From Plotosus lineatus (lineage: Eukaryota > Chordata > Actinopteri > Siluriformes > Plotosidae), in contig CM045745.1 in assembly GCA_024760905.1 (NCBI GenBank), forward strand, positions 16,022,782 through 16,086,781: 64,000 nucleotides of DNA. Reading direction: 5' to 3'. Below, piece after piece: positions 11,361 through 23,365 of the stretch (the first letter of the stretch is position 1; the number at the start of each line of letters is the position of its first letter). The notes beneath the pieces were generated by a model. That model made no database searches and had not been told where the DNA came from. It saw nothing but the letters and a program-made list of their open reading frames with translations. The position numbers were made by a program, and so were the translations under genes.

Positions 11361-12832
11361 CTGGAAATCAAGTGTAAACACACACACTTCCAGCGGTAAA
11401 TATTTATGTCAAACGAACGTCTTTTGAAACAGAGACATTACAAAAGATTCCTTTAATGACAAGCCAAGGTTCCATTACCATCATAGCGAGAATATGCAAA
11501 TCCTCAAACCATTTGTTCATTCATTGGCAGCTATACGGGAAAAATTCACTGTATGAAGAGAGTAGCAATTACTCCGCTCTGAATGAACTCAAAGGAACAC
11601 AGACAAACTCACTTATAAGGTTTCTTTGTCAGCTTTTCCCACGATGGTTCCAAACCAGTGGAGACATTGGTCTTAAACCATTCAAATCTTTTAACAAAAA
11701 CATCTAATCAGGTTGAAGATATACACCTAGATGTATAACACACCAAGGACAAAGTAGCAGAAACTAATTGACTAGAAAATGCAAAAAGGAACAGTGACTG
11801 CCCCAATTCATGACCAATGAGAATGCCAACATGAACCATTCATAAAGACCCAACAGCACCAATGGATGATGGAAAAACTTTGGAATTTGCTGCCATATGC
11901 TGAATGTATGGACATTGATTTTATTTTTAAATTATTATTATTTATTTTAATAAGGTCCCCGTACATCATTCTTTGTTCTATTCAATGAAAAACTTGATGC
12001 ATGTGTAAATTTTTCACGTATGCCAGCAAGCAGGCAAGTCATATGCACCAAGAAAACGCCGTATATACACCATGAGAACATTGTCAAAAGCAAGATTTCA
12101 GTTTGTTCCCACAGGAGCCTTATTCTCCACCACAAGCAAGTTCATTTGGATGGAGTTAGAGAGATATTTCTGTTGAAGGCTTGTGAAGAGTTGGGACCAA
12201 GAGAACTGGATCTTGAGGCTTCTTCAGATGAAGGTGTGAGTGGTTGAAATGGTATTGGAGATGGGACTTTCATCTTTCCTGAAGCATGGCTGCTTCTTCT
12301 GGGGGCCTCTGCTTCTTGCCATCTTAAACTTTCTTTAAATTTTAACTCGCATACTGTGATTTGGATGAAAATATGTCGAGCCAACGAGTGAATGATTTAA
12401 ATCTGCAACTACTGTACAAACATGACATGATTGGTTTCAATTTGTGGATCATACAGAAAGTGTGTACACAGCTCATGTTCATTAATCAGACCTTAGCAAG
12501 TCATTTTTTTTAATTACTTTTTTTTTTCATTTCATGTGCATTTCCGTTCTCAGGAATCTACACATCTGGAATTTAACATATTTGGAGTTTTGCAATTCGT
12601 TCAAGATCATTTCTTCAATTTGTTATACTGTGTAGGACACCTTAAATTTCAAACCAATCACGGGCTCAGTGACTATAAACAGTGCCTAAATGAAACCTAA
12701 TAAAAACATATTTGGTCTTGAGGGTCAACTGCAAACAAGGGAAGCAGAACAATAAATACATTCTTAACAAAACAGTGGCATTTAAATAGAACTGGGAGAC
12801 ATGTTCTGGAATGGGATTTTCAACGTGTACTA
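11361..12832. other. EXOC6B intron, unassigned part
   Basis: No repeats with recognisable ends and no further exon were seen between exon 11187-11360 and the Tc1 element. Confidence 0.5.
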
Positions 12833-14361
12833 GTCCTTCTCAAAAAATTAGCATATGATAAAGTTCATTATTTTCTGTAATGTACTGATAAAAATTAAAC
12901 TTAAATATAATTTAGATTCATTGCACACCAACTGAAATATTTCAGGTCTTTTATTGTTTTAATCCTGATGATTTTGGCAAAAAGTAAATAAAAACCAAAA
13001 ATTCCTATCTCAAAAACTTAGCATACTTCATCCGACCAATAAAAAAAGTGTTTTTAATACAAAAAAAGTCAACCTTCAAATAATTATGTTCAGTTATGCA
13101 CTCAATACTTGGTCGGGAATCCTTTTGCAGAAATGACTGCTTCAATGCGGCGTGGCATGGAGCCAATCAGCCTGTGGCACTGCTGAGGTGTTATGGAGGC
13201 CCAGGATGCTTCGATGGCGGCCTTAAGCTCATCCACAGTGTTGGGTCTGGTGTCTCCCAACTTTCTCTTCACAATATCCCACAGATTCTCTATGGGGTTC
13301 AGGTCAGAAGAGTTGGCAGGCCAATTGAGCACAGTAATACCATTTAGCAGTGGTTTTGGCACTGTGAGCAAGAGCCAGGTCATGGTGAAAAATGAAATCT
13401 TTATCTCCATAAAGCTTTTCAGCAGCTGGAAGCATGAAGTGCTCCAAAATCTCCTGATAGCTAACTGCATTGACCCTGCCCTTGATAAAGCACAGTGGAC
13501 CAACACCAGCAGCTGACATGGCACCCCAGACCATCACTGACTGTGGGTACTTGACACTGGACTTCAGGCATTTTGGCATTTCCTTCTCCCCAGTCTTCAT
13601 CCAGCCTCTGGCACCTTGATTTCCAAATGACATGCAAAATTTGCTTTCATCCGAAAAAAGTACGTTGAACCACTGAGCAACAGTCCAGTGCTGCTTCTCT
13701 GTAGCCCAGGTCAGGCGCTTCTGCCGCTGTTTCTGGTTCAAAAGTGGCTTGACCTGGGGAATGCGGCACCTGTAGCCCAGTCCACCGCTTCCACAGGTCC
13801 CCCAAGGCCTGGAATCGGCCCTTCTCCACAATCTTCCTCAGGGTCCGGTCACCTCTTCTGGTTGTGCAGCGTTTTCTACCACACTTTTTCCTTCCCACAG
13901 ACGTCCCACTGAGGTGCCTCGATACAGCATTCTGGGAACAGCCTATTCACTCAGATTTCTTTCTGTGTCTTACTCTCCTGCTGGAGGGTGTCAATGGTGG
14001 CCATCTGGACAGCAGTCAGGTCGGCAGTCTTACCCATGATTGCGGTTTTGAGTAATGAACCAGGCTGGGAGTTTTTAAAAGCTTCAGGAATATTTTGCAG
14101 GTGTTTAGAGTTAATTGGTTGATTCCGATGATTGTTAATAGCTTGTTTAGACTACCTTTTCATGATATGCTAATTTTTTGAGATAGGAATTTTGGGTTTT
14201 CATGAGCTGTATGCCAAAATCATCAGTATTAAAACAATAAAAGACCTGAAATATTTCAGTTGGTGTGCAATGAATCTAAAATACATGAACGTTTAATTTT
14301 TATCAGTACATTACAGAAAATAATGAACTTTATTACAATGTGCTAATTTTTTGAGAAGGAC
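12833..14361 (-). mobile_element. Tc1-family transposon, full length, decayed
   Basis: The 1529-bp element has about 120-bp inverted ends. The left end starts GTCCTTCTCAAAAAATTAGC and the right end is its complement, with the inner GTTGGTGTGCAATGAATCTA block at both ends. TA precedes the left end, and the right flank is GA, probably mutated. It contains a Tc1 transposase pseudogene on the minus strand. An end fragment of the same family is at 45766-46036. The family is known to be widespread in fish and frogs. Confidence 0.95.
13102..14040 (-). pseudogene. Tc1 transposase pseudogene
   Basis: The minus strand begins near 14040 (ATGGGTAAGACTGCCGACCT). It reads in pieces through the HTH region, RRTRKTLRKIVEKG-like text (about 13898-13647), VKPLLNQKQRQKRLTWA and NVLFSDESKFCM (about 13831-13600), GARGWMKTGE, VMVWGAMSAAGVGPLCFIKG, and finally NWPANSSDLNPIENLWD and ISAKGFPTKY (stop near 13102). 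The DDE catalytic motif landmarks SDESKF and SSDLNPIENLW are visible. Several frameshifts break the frame, so it makes no functional transposase. Confidence 0.93.
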
Positions 14362-14362
14362 G

Positions 14363-14363
14363 A

Positions 14364-14452
<89 letters not shown>
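14363..14452. repeat. (TA)n-(CA)n microsatellite
   Basis: About 50 bp of TA then about 35 bp of CA, wedged exactly between the Tc1 right end and the T3 left end. Confidence 0.95.
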
Positions 14453-14457
<5 letters not shown>

Positions 14458-15618
14458 GGCCCTTGACATTCGTGGGGGTTCGGTTCCTGGGCCCTCCCGC
14501 AAATCGAGATAATCCACGAGTTCTGTACCCGAAAGTAAAGCCCCGTGTATCATGTCACATGCGCGAATGAGCAGCCGGAAGTAAAATACTATGTATCTAT
14601 TACATGTGCTAAAATATGCTTCTTAAACACATTCTATAGGTCTTACTCATTAATTCAGTATTAATGTACTAAAATGTAGTAATGATTGAGAAAAACGTAC
14701 ATTTTTACTGTTATATTTATTAATGATATAAACATTATAGAGAATACGTATAAAAAAATCTTTCAAAGCATCCTCTGAAAAACATACAAGAACTGTAGTT
14801 TTCAAAAATGCCCACTAGAGGAACATATTGCATTAGGCATGAGTTGTCTGAATTCAGGCATTAACTGCATCAAGTCCGAGCAGCTCAGCCACACACCCCA
14901 GCCGAAGCGAGTAATACAATACAGAATTTTAGAGTGAGAGAGTTAGTGAGTGTTACAAACCAAAGAAGCGGTGATGTTGATGTGAGTTAATCCTCTGGCA
15001 CAGAGGTGAGCGTGCTTTTGTATATTGGGAGTAAATGAGAATAGTGAATTCAGGTGTGCGGGGAGCAGCTCAGCCACGCCCCTCAGCCGAAGGGAAGTAA
15101 ACAGTTAGAGGCACTGCCAAAATCAAAGTCCCCCAAAACACTGACCATAACAAAAAGGACATAAAAGAACAAGAAATGTAATAAATTGGATAAACAACTC
15201 AAAATGAGAAACATGCAACACCACAGTAAATAAAATATAACACACAAACATTTTAAACATTACCTTAGGTCATGTACTGGAATAATAATTGAAAAAGACT
15301 TTAATAGTGGAGTGTTTTACAACAGTTCAGACGATTATTCCTCTTCAGCAATGACGCGACTTCAGAGGAAACTGTCGTTTCTTTCGGAGAAAGTCTTATT
15401 TCTTCAGAAGAGACATCCAAAAAAATACTCATCACTTTCTGATTGGTCCATATCTGGCTCATCGCTCCATTCATTCAGAGCATCCCCTAGTAAAATCGGT
15501 AAGTTTGATCTACCATTTTGCTCCCAGTACACATGGGTGGTTATTAGACATAAGATTTAAAAAAAAACTGGGTGGGGGGCACTTATTGGAGCAGGGCGCT
15601 TATGTCGAATATGGTAAT
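14453..15618. mobile_element. hybrid TIR element: T3 left half, T6 right half
   Basis: The left end CAGTAGGCCCTTGACATTCG and the interior to about 15412 match the T3 family. That includes GAGAAAGTCTTATTTCTTCA, also near 5213. From about 15418 the sequence matches T6 (CATCACTTTCTGATTGG, CACATGGGTGGTTATTAGAC) and ends in the T6 right TIR (TTATGTCGAATATGG). No internal T3 right end or T6 left end is present. No coding sequence was seen. Confidence 0.7.
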
Positions 15619-16058
15619 TCAGAAACCATGGGGATGCAAGCCTTCACACTACTTACTGTTCAGAAATCCTTGAAACAAAAACAGATTTAAAAAGATCACA
15701 GAGGGATCGAAATAAATAAATAAAATCACTAAAATAAGCCTTGTTTCCAGAAATATGAAATGGCTGTAATTTCATTAGCACAAAAGAAAACGAGTCCCCG
15801 TAGGAACAGTCCAGATTAATCAGCACTCTGTTCAATACGTGGTTATGACTGGGTCAAATCCACCACTCAGACAGAAAATCTGACTTGTAGTTACCTCATA
15901 TATACAGTGGTTTTAGTGGAACAGTAGTTCTGTTACAGCAGACCCATGACTATGATGAGAGAGTCTGACATCACTGCAATGTCCTCATTTGTGCGGTCTG
16001 TTCATGCATGTGCGTTTGGTTACTAGAGAAAGGTAATCAATCTCCTCCACCAGTGCTT

Positions 16059-16102
<44 letters not shown>

Positions 16103-16405
16103 AAAACACAGTGTGGTCCTCATTATTGTGTGGGTACAAGCAGAGCTCAAAGAGCACTAAGGAGATCCCGAACTCTGCCACTAAATACTCTCGAACGCAA
16201 CCACCAAAACTATACAAAACAGCATGACCCCAGACAGAAAAGGAAAAAAAGAGAGAAATTGTAAAAACAGAATAAAGAGCGTTTATTAATGAATAATAAT
16301 GCAGAAGAATATCAGGTTAAAAATGAAAAATGTGAACTATGCTCAGAAGAAATCTGGTAGAAATCAAAACCCAAGTATGACATGCACAGTGAAGGGAACT
16401 AAGTA
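15619..16405. other. unassigned stretch with short (CA)n-(TA)n tract
   Basis: A CA/TA microsatellite lies at 16060-16102. Otherwise nothing was recognised. Confidence 0.5.
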
Positions 16406-16899
16406 CAGGGATCCCTCGCTACTTCGTGCTTCAATTCATGCTGCTTCAGTGCATCACATTTTTTTTTCTTTTAAATATTCATCGACTTGAAAAATAAGGA
16501 AATTAAGAAAGAATAGGGGAAAAAGTTAAAGGAAATGCCACAAAAACAAGGCCAATTATGCAAAAAAAAAAAAAAAAAAAACCCTAAACAAACAAAACAA
16601 AAACCAACTTAAAACCTCCCATCAAAACTAGTTACATTTTTGTGAGGTGCACATCCGAGTGTGTTTGTGCGTCTCTTTATGCGTGTATTTATATTTTGTT
16701 TATATTTTAAGCATTATTTTTGAATGTTTAATTGTAATTATAAGCATTTATAGCATTGAATATGTATTTATTGATATTATATACACATATACATGTACGT
16801 ATACGTCAGTCGGGGGGGGGGGGGTGATCCTACTTCGCGGAATTCAGTGGTCGCGGGGGGATCTCGGTCCCAATTAACCGCAGAGAGTGAGGGATCCCT
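16406..16899 (+). mobile_element. T4 MITE copy (Tigger-type)
   Basis: It begins CAGGGATCCCTCGCTACTTC and ends near the inverse (AGTGAGGGATCCCT), with an AT-rich interior containing poly(A), (G)n and TATAAGCATTTATAGCATTG. About 494 bp, non-coding. The right terminal base differs from the consensus. Confidence 0.85.
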
Positions 16900-17329
16900 C
16901 AGATTAAAAGTTATACACATGACCAGCCTCATGCATCAACTTGGATGCAAAAGGTTTCCACATAATTCCGTAAAACTGTTTATTCAAGAAATTTGAAACT
17001 CTTGTTTGCGTCTCACTTCTACTCGTAAGTGTGTGAGGATTTATGTCCAAGAGGACGAATGAATGAACACATTGACTTCAAGCTGAACAATGCACATCAT
17101 TCGATATAATTACCAGAGATGCCTGCATTTCAATATGATATGTACTGGAAAGTTCAGACGACTTTATTAATATTACAGTACCAGCAGATGCACTTATTCA
17201 GAGCCACTTATAGAAGAGCTTTGAAGTCTCCACCAAAAACATCCTCATGTCTGGTTCAGTAGGTCAGAAACTCGAGAGCTCATTTTGAAAACCAGTCATT
17301 ATATTAGCATTAACTCCATTTCATTTTCC
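16900..17329. other. unassigned stretch
   Basis: Nothing recognised. Confidence 0.45.
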
Positions 17330-17640
17330 TAACCGAGTTATCCTTTTTTAGGGTCACAGGGAGGCTGCAGAGCATCCTAGCTGGCTCTGGACAACGGCAG
17401 GGCACGCATAGAACAGCTCATCAAGCCATCATAGGCCCAACACAGACAAACCTTCACATGTATGTGCAGTTTGGAACATCAAATTAGCCTAACAGGCACA
17501 TCTTTGGACTGAGGGACAAAACCAGAGAATCCAGAGGAAACCCACGCAAGCATGGGGAGACCATGGAAACTCCGCACAGAAACGCCCTCGCCAGACCCAG
17601 AACTTGAGCTCATTGCTGCGAGGCTGAAGTGCAGTACAAA
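17330..17640 (-). repeat. R1 fish interspersed repeat
   Basis: The text is AACCGAGTTATCCTTTTTTAG then GGTCACAGGGAGGCTGCAG...CATCTTTGGACTGAGGGACA...GAAACCCACGCAAGCATGGGGAGA...AACTCCGCACAGAAA...GAGCTCATTGCTGCGAGGC. This order is that of a very common fish repeat (GGGTCGCGGGG...GTCTTTGGACTGTGGGAGGAAACC). Related pieces are at 26965-27200, 36262-36312, 39903-40020 and 50093-50290. Its class is not settled here. Confidence 0.75.
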
Positions 17641-17811
17641 AAGCCAGCCAATAGCAAACTCATTAAGTTTTTAACTTCTTCAACTAATTGATAAAAGAAG
17701 TGCCCGTGAATACACAAAGTGGGCCGGCCTGTCTGTACAATGACGTAAACATACTGTTAGTTCCTAAAAAATTACTGGAGGCTTAGTTGTTTTTGGTACT
17801 GTTAGTGATAG

Positions 17812-17836
17812 ATATATATATACACACACACACACA
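17812..17836. repeat. short (TA)n-(CA)n tract
   Basis: ATATATATATACACACACACA directly abuts the left end of the next T4 element. Confidence 0.9.
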
Positions 17837-18205
17837 CAGGGATCCCTTGCTACCCTGTGCTTCAATTCATACTTTTTTTTTTTTTTTTTTTAATATTCAT
17901 CGAATTAAAAAAGTAAGGAAATTATGGAAGAATAAGGGAAAAAGTTAAGGAAAATGCCACAAAACAAGGCCAATTATGTAAAAAAAAATAAATAAAAAAA
18001 CCTAAACCAACACAAAACCAAAAACAATCCAAAATCTCCCGTCAAAACTACTTACATTTTTATGAGGTGCGCATCTGAGTGCACACGCCTGTCTGTATGT
18101 GTGTTTTTATATTTTATTTACATTTTATGCATTCTTTTTTAATGTTTTTTGATATTATATACATGTACATATACGTCAGTCAGGGCGGAAAGTGAGGGAT
18201 CCCTG
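17837..18205 (+). mobile_element. T4 MITE copy with internal deletion
   Basis: It runs from CAGGGATCCCTTGCTACC to AGTGAGGGATCCCTG. At 369 bp it is shorter than the roughly 480-bp copies because part of the right half is missing. It is flanked on both sides by microsatellite. Confidence 0.85.
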
Positions 18206-18216
18206 TGTATGTGTAT

Positions 18217-18252
18217 TATTTTACATATATATATATATATATACACACACAC

Positions 18253-18322
<70 letters not shown>

Positions 18323-18435
18323 TATACATACACACATATATAAATAAAATATTTTTAAAATATACATACATGTGTGTGTGTGTATATGTATATTTTAAAT
18401 AGATTATTTATATATATTTATATATATAAAAAAAA
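18217..18435. repeat. compound (TA)n/(CA)n/(TG)n microsatellite
   Basis: Alternating TA, CA and TGTG blocks. CA and TG blocks flank TA, so the DNA can fold back on itself. Confidence 0.95.
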
Positions 18436-18439
18436 AGAC

Positions 18440-18947
18440 CCCCCCACAGGCGGAGATAATTGAAAAACACGAACGAGGTGTGCGTTTGTGTGACTCAGCG
18501 TCCCAGTACCAGTACGCTAAGTCTACCATTGCTCCCATCCTTAAGAACAAGGAAGCTATTAAGGGTGCGTGTGTGGCTAAGGGTGTTTCCAAACAGTAGG
18601 CGTTTCCAAACACTCCTTCCAAACAGTAAGTCCCTCCCTCCCTCCTCCTCCCACTCCATTCCATCAAGCCATCAACTACCATCACAAAGGTAAATAAAAC
18701 CACTTTATTATACAGTACAGTTTATTTCTTTAATTACAATACAATAGCACATTTATTATACATAAAATAAGGTATATTTTTGTGTAGTTTTAAGGCTTAT
18801 TTAGTAGAAAATTATGTTTTATGGGGACCTGGGAACGGATTATTCTCATTTTAATGGTTTCTTATGGGAAATAAATGTTCGGAAGACGAACTTTTCGCCT
18901 TACACACACTTTCTGGGAGCCAACTATGTTCGTGAGCAGAGGTATCA

Positions 18948-18950
<3 letters not shown>
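18440..18950 (+). mobile_element. T9 Tigger element, left end missing
   Basis: The right end (GTGAGCAGAGGTATCACTG) is the inverse of a CAGTGATACC terminus. The inner text TTATGGGGACCTGGGAACGG...TTTTAATGGTTTCTTATGGG is typical of Tigger-type subterminal sequence. The left end is lost in the upstream microsatellite. It contains an N-terminal transposase frame at 18447-18599. Confidence 0.8.
18447..18599 (+). pseudogene. Tigger transposase N-terminal fragment (CENP-B HTH)
   Basis: One uninterrupted frame reads EIIEKHERGVRLCDSASQYQ, then YAKSTIAPILKNKEAIKG, then ACVAKGVSKQ and TAG. This matches helices of the CENP-B/psq DNA-binding domain at the start of Tigger/jerky-type transposases, where the STI..ILKNKE motif is highly typical. 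The initiator and the catalytic DDE domain are missing, so it cannot transpose. The open frame of about 50 codons suggests modest age. Confidence 0.85.
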
Positions 18951-19028
<78 letters not shown>

Positions 19029-19159
19029 TACATACATACACACACACACACATATACACAATATATATATACACAATATATACACACACATATATATATA
19101 TATATATACATATATAAATACACACATACATATATATAAATATATATATACAAAATGTA

Positions 19160-19237
<78 letters not shown>
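18951..19237. repeat. long compound (TA)n/(CA)n microsatellite
   Basis: About 285 bp of TA, CA, CATA and TATAAA blocks fill exactly the gap between the T9 right end and the T8 left end. The tyrosine/histidine-rich ORFs across it on both strands are artefacts. Confidence 0.95.
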
Positions 19238-20250
<1,013 letters not shown>

Positions 20251-20408
20251 GAGGATTTTCTGAGTAGATCCTTCCGTAGGAGAGCAAATAACAAAAAATT
20301 CTTCTATAATCACCTGAAGAGAGAGGATGGTTTCACCACCCCTCGAAACAGATCTGTAGTGATAAAAGGACAGGACAAAGACTTTCTATTGAAACTCCAT
20401 TTATTTTA
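20251..20408 (+). mobile_element. Penelope-like element terminal fragment
   Basis: The segments GATTTTCTGAGTAGATCCTT, GAGAGCAAATAACAAAAA and AAAGGACAGGACAAAGACTT match the 3' side of the Penelope element at 46598-46710. Between them is a hammerhead motif (20307-20365) that the 46-kb copy lacks at this position. Both edges run into microsatellite. No coding sequence remains. Confidence 0.8.
20307..20365 (+). ncRNA. hammerhead ribozyme motif (Penelope type)
   Basis: The core is CTGAAGA at 20314-20320 (CUGANGA box), stem II at 20321-20344 (GAG..GG.TGGT / ACCACC.CTC with a 3-nt loop), GAAA at 20345-20348, and a short stem III CAG-AT-CTG at 20349-20356. The cleavage triplet GTA ends at 20358. Stem I pairs 20307-20313 (TAATCAC) with 20359-20365 (GTGATAA), with one A-A mismatch. 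All core nucleotides fit the hammerhead consensus. Minimal hammerheads are known in the flanking repeats of Penelope-like elements. Self-cleavage is predicted, not shown. Confidence 0.8.
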
Positions 20409-20417
20409 CACACACAC

Positions 20418-20467
<50 letters not shown>

Positions 20468-20500
20468 ATATACACATACATACTACACACACACAGTATA
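20409..20500. repeat. (CA)n-TATA-(TG)n self-complementary microsatellite
   Basis: CACACACATATATGTGTGTG... forms an inverted pair around TATATA, then a TACACATACA block follows. Confidence 0.95.
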
Positions 20501-20529
20501 TGTATAAAGCTACATTAACTTGTAACTGC

Positions 20530-20700
20530 ATGGGGGTTCAGCACAGTTTCTTCTTTTGCCTTGACGGTTTCTCATGGCACCTTACCCCCAAATACTCTCT
20601 AGGGGTCATGTGTGGCTTCCCAAGTGTATGTGCTCCCTGTTTAGGTGTGTACACTCACTTTGGATGGGTTAAATGCAAAAGCTAAAATTTTCCATGCTGG
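20530..20700 (+). repeat. fish SINE tail-like repeat
   Basis: It contains TGGCACCTTACCCCCAAATA...ACTCACTTTGGATGGGTTAA ATGC, a tail shared with 49890-50035. The CACTTTGGATGGGTTAAAT string is a common element of teleost SINE-type repeats. The head is not recognisable. Confidence 0.55.
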
Positions 20701-20899
20701 ATTAACACAGTATATCAAAACCCCAGAAACTCTTTTTTGGGTAAATTGGCCCTAAGGAGGAACTGGACTTCTGGAGAATCCCCCGAAATTTCTGGCTGAG
20801 GTGCTTGGATTTCTCCATGGTGTCAAGGCCAAAAGTGCTTTGGCTCGAATGGTAGGCTGTTTTACAGCCACAGTTGCACTTTCACAATCACTTAATTGT

Positions 20900-21830
20900 G
20901 ATTACTGACCAATCAAAAGTTATTACCTGAATTTCCTTAATATTCTAAACTGTTTAAACAGCCAGTCAGCTCAGTGTATGGAAAATCGTGATCTAAGGAA
21001 TTAAAGCTGAAATGCATTGCATCCCTGATCAGTCATTTTAAAATTACTTCTGATGTGTGGAATAAGACTTTTACTAAAGAATCTTCAGCCAAGATGCATT
21101 TAACTTTTCTGGAGGAAACTCTACTTATAAACAGTTCAAATTAAACTGTCTGATGGAAATTCCAACATCGATCACTTAAAAAGGGTGGAGATGGCTTATC
21201 AGATGTTCCCATACATTTCTATGATCAGCAACTGCCACGTCACTGTTACTGCCAGTAGCTATGGTGGTTGCGAAGAATAACATCCTTAATTTTCTATGAC
21301 ACCACCCCCAAAATCCATCAGAATGATTGACATTGTACGACCAAAGTGTACAGAAGCTACAGAGCTATAGCTGCTTCTCTGAAAAACTATGCTATAGCCC
21401 TACACGTCTTTGAAGGAAAGGAAATTCGAGTAATATTTTGGGACCTACTGGAGGAGACTTTCATCTCACTGGCCAAAAACACTGAATCTGCGTACAAGAT
21501 AGATGTTTCAACAAGTCAACAACGCCAACCACACAGCCAAACTAACCCAAGAAGACCTTGCATGGTCTGGCCAATCTCCGGTCTTGAATCCCTTTGAAAA
21601 TTTATGAAGGATTTGGAAATTGCAAGCCCATAATTGGGACCCTCATAACCTTAGGGAACGGAAGACAATTTGAAAAGAGGAGCTGTCCAAAATTAAACCA
21701 CAATCCAGCAAAAGCCTAATTAATTGTTGCCACAGATGTCTCGACATTGTAATTGCCAACAACAGCTTTGAAACCAAGTACTAAATTGCGGTGTCTGAAT
21801 ACTTTGCTCCCTATAAATTTCCTTTTTATG
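20900..21830 (+). pseudogene. old Tc1-like transposon remnant
   Basis: Around 21510-21790 the plus strand reads QVNNANHTAKLTQEDLAWSG, then QSPVLNPFENL, a stop, RIWKLQ, and, with frame changes, KEELSKIKPQ and NSFETKY before a stop. The SP.LNP.ENL box is the catalytic-region landmark of Tc1 transposases, and NSFETKY resembles the usual C-terminal GG.TKY. TGTCTGAATACTTTGCTCCC near 21800 resembles a Tc1 terminal sequence. It is much more decayed than the 12.8-kb element. The left limit is uncertain. Confidence 0.75.
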
Positions 21831-23039
21831 CTTATGAATACATACTTCATGCTCACATTTATAAGTTAAAAGATGTTACATGTGTAATTTTAAAAAGGGT
21901 AAATGCACTACATTAAATAAGAAAAATTTAAAGTTGAAAACCCATAGTCAATCGTCATCATCATCATTATTATTCAGACTATAGGTCTCTACTGTTTGGG
22001 CTACAACTCTCACTTTTTACCATCATATTAAAGATAGGATATTTCTAAATAACTAAAATTACAGAGAAAGCTATAATTTCTGAAACCACTGGCTCTGTGT
22101 AGGTGCTTTCATCCCCCTGAAACACTTTTCAAGAAAATAGAATACTGAGTACTCTATGATCACCCGCGAGTTGACAAGTTCGAGCCTTGGTTCATGTGTG
22201 CAGCTATCTGTGCCCGAGAGCTAATGGGCTCCAGATCTCAAGGAATGGGAGATGGTAGAAAACTTCTTCCCCGTCATTCTCAAGTGACACGACGCAATCA
22301 CGTGCGTCTCTGAGCTAAACGATTGTAGGGAGCACACAGCACTATCCTTCAAGTATGTGTTGCACATTCAGATAATTGATTGATAGAATTACCCCGCGTA
22401 AGAAACTTTCATGAATAATTACGCCATCGGTGCCCAATCTTATCCACAAAGGGGCCAGTGTGAAGGTCTTCACTTCAACCAAACAGAAGCCACACCTTTC
22501 ACCTGTATGAACCACTGAGCTCAGAAAATGATTGGATCATGTAGTGTAGTGTTTGTATGTCGCAAAATCTGAAAGCACACGGGTGCTACCTTGGTGAAAC
22601 CACTTTAATGTTGAAAATTACACTTTAATAACAAAGAGAGGTAAAATAAAATTAAATGAAATAATTACACACAAAGTGTACATTTCATATTAAACACCTT
22701 TTTTTTCCCTAAATTTCAGCTATGCAGAGCTTTTACCTTAAGGAAATTAATGGTAAAGTTACATTTTAAATTATGCTGACCATGAGAAATAAAATCTTTA
22801 GGTTTGAGCTGTGATGGCTTTGAATAGCTGCATTTTGAGATCTTGAAGCAAGGTGGTCTCATGAAGATGGCTGCCACTTGGCGTCAAAATTAAAATATTA
22901 ATGTGCAAGCTAGTCTTTTTTTTTTTTTTTTTTTTAAATCAGTGAAAAATAGGTGGAAGGCCTGACAACTGCTTGGTTGAAATGAAAACCTACACGAATA
23001 AATACCCTTACGGAGAAGATTGAACACTCACTGGATAAG
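21831..23039. other. EXOC6B intron, unassigned part
   Basis: No exon or repeat end recognised apart from a poly(T) tract at about 22917-22935. Confidence 0.5.
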
Positions 23040-23365
23040 TCTTCTTTTTCTTTTCCTTTCAGCTTTTCCCTTCAGGGGCCGCCACAGCGAATCATCTGCC
23101 TCCATCTCACCTGATCCTCTGTATCTTCTTCTCTTACTCCAACTACCTTCATGTCCGCCTCACCACATCCATAAATCTTCTCTTTGGTCTTCCTCTGGGC
23201 CTTCTGCCTGGTAGTTCCAACCTCAGCATCCTACTACCAATATACTCACTATCCCTCCTCTGTACATGTCCAAACCATCTCAATCTAGCCTCTCTGACTT
23301 TGTCTCCAAAACCTCTTACATGTGCTGTCCCTCTGATGTACTCATTCCTGATCCTGTCCATCCGT
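23040..23365 (-). mobile_element. RTE LINE 3' fragment, copy B
   Basis: It carries the RTE 3' tail motif (reverse of TTTTCCCTTCAGGGG) and minus-strand C-terminal coding text IRNEYIRGTAHVRGFGDKV through RLRWFGHVQRRDSEYIG and ELPGRRPRGRPKRRFMDVV. It is truncated at 23365 to about 325 bp. This basic C-terminal region follows the RT domain. Confidence 0.92.
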
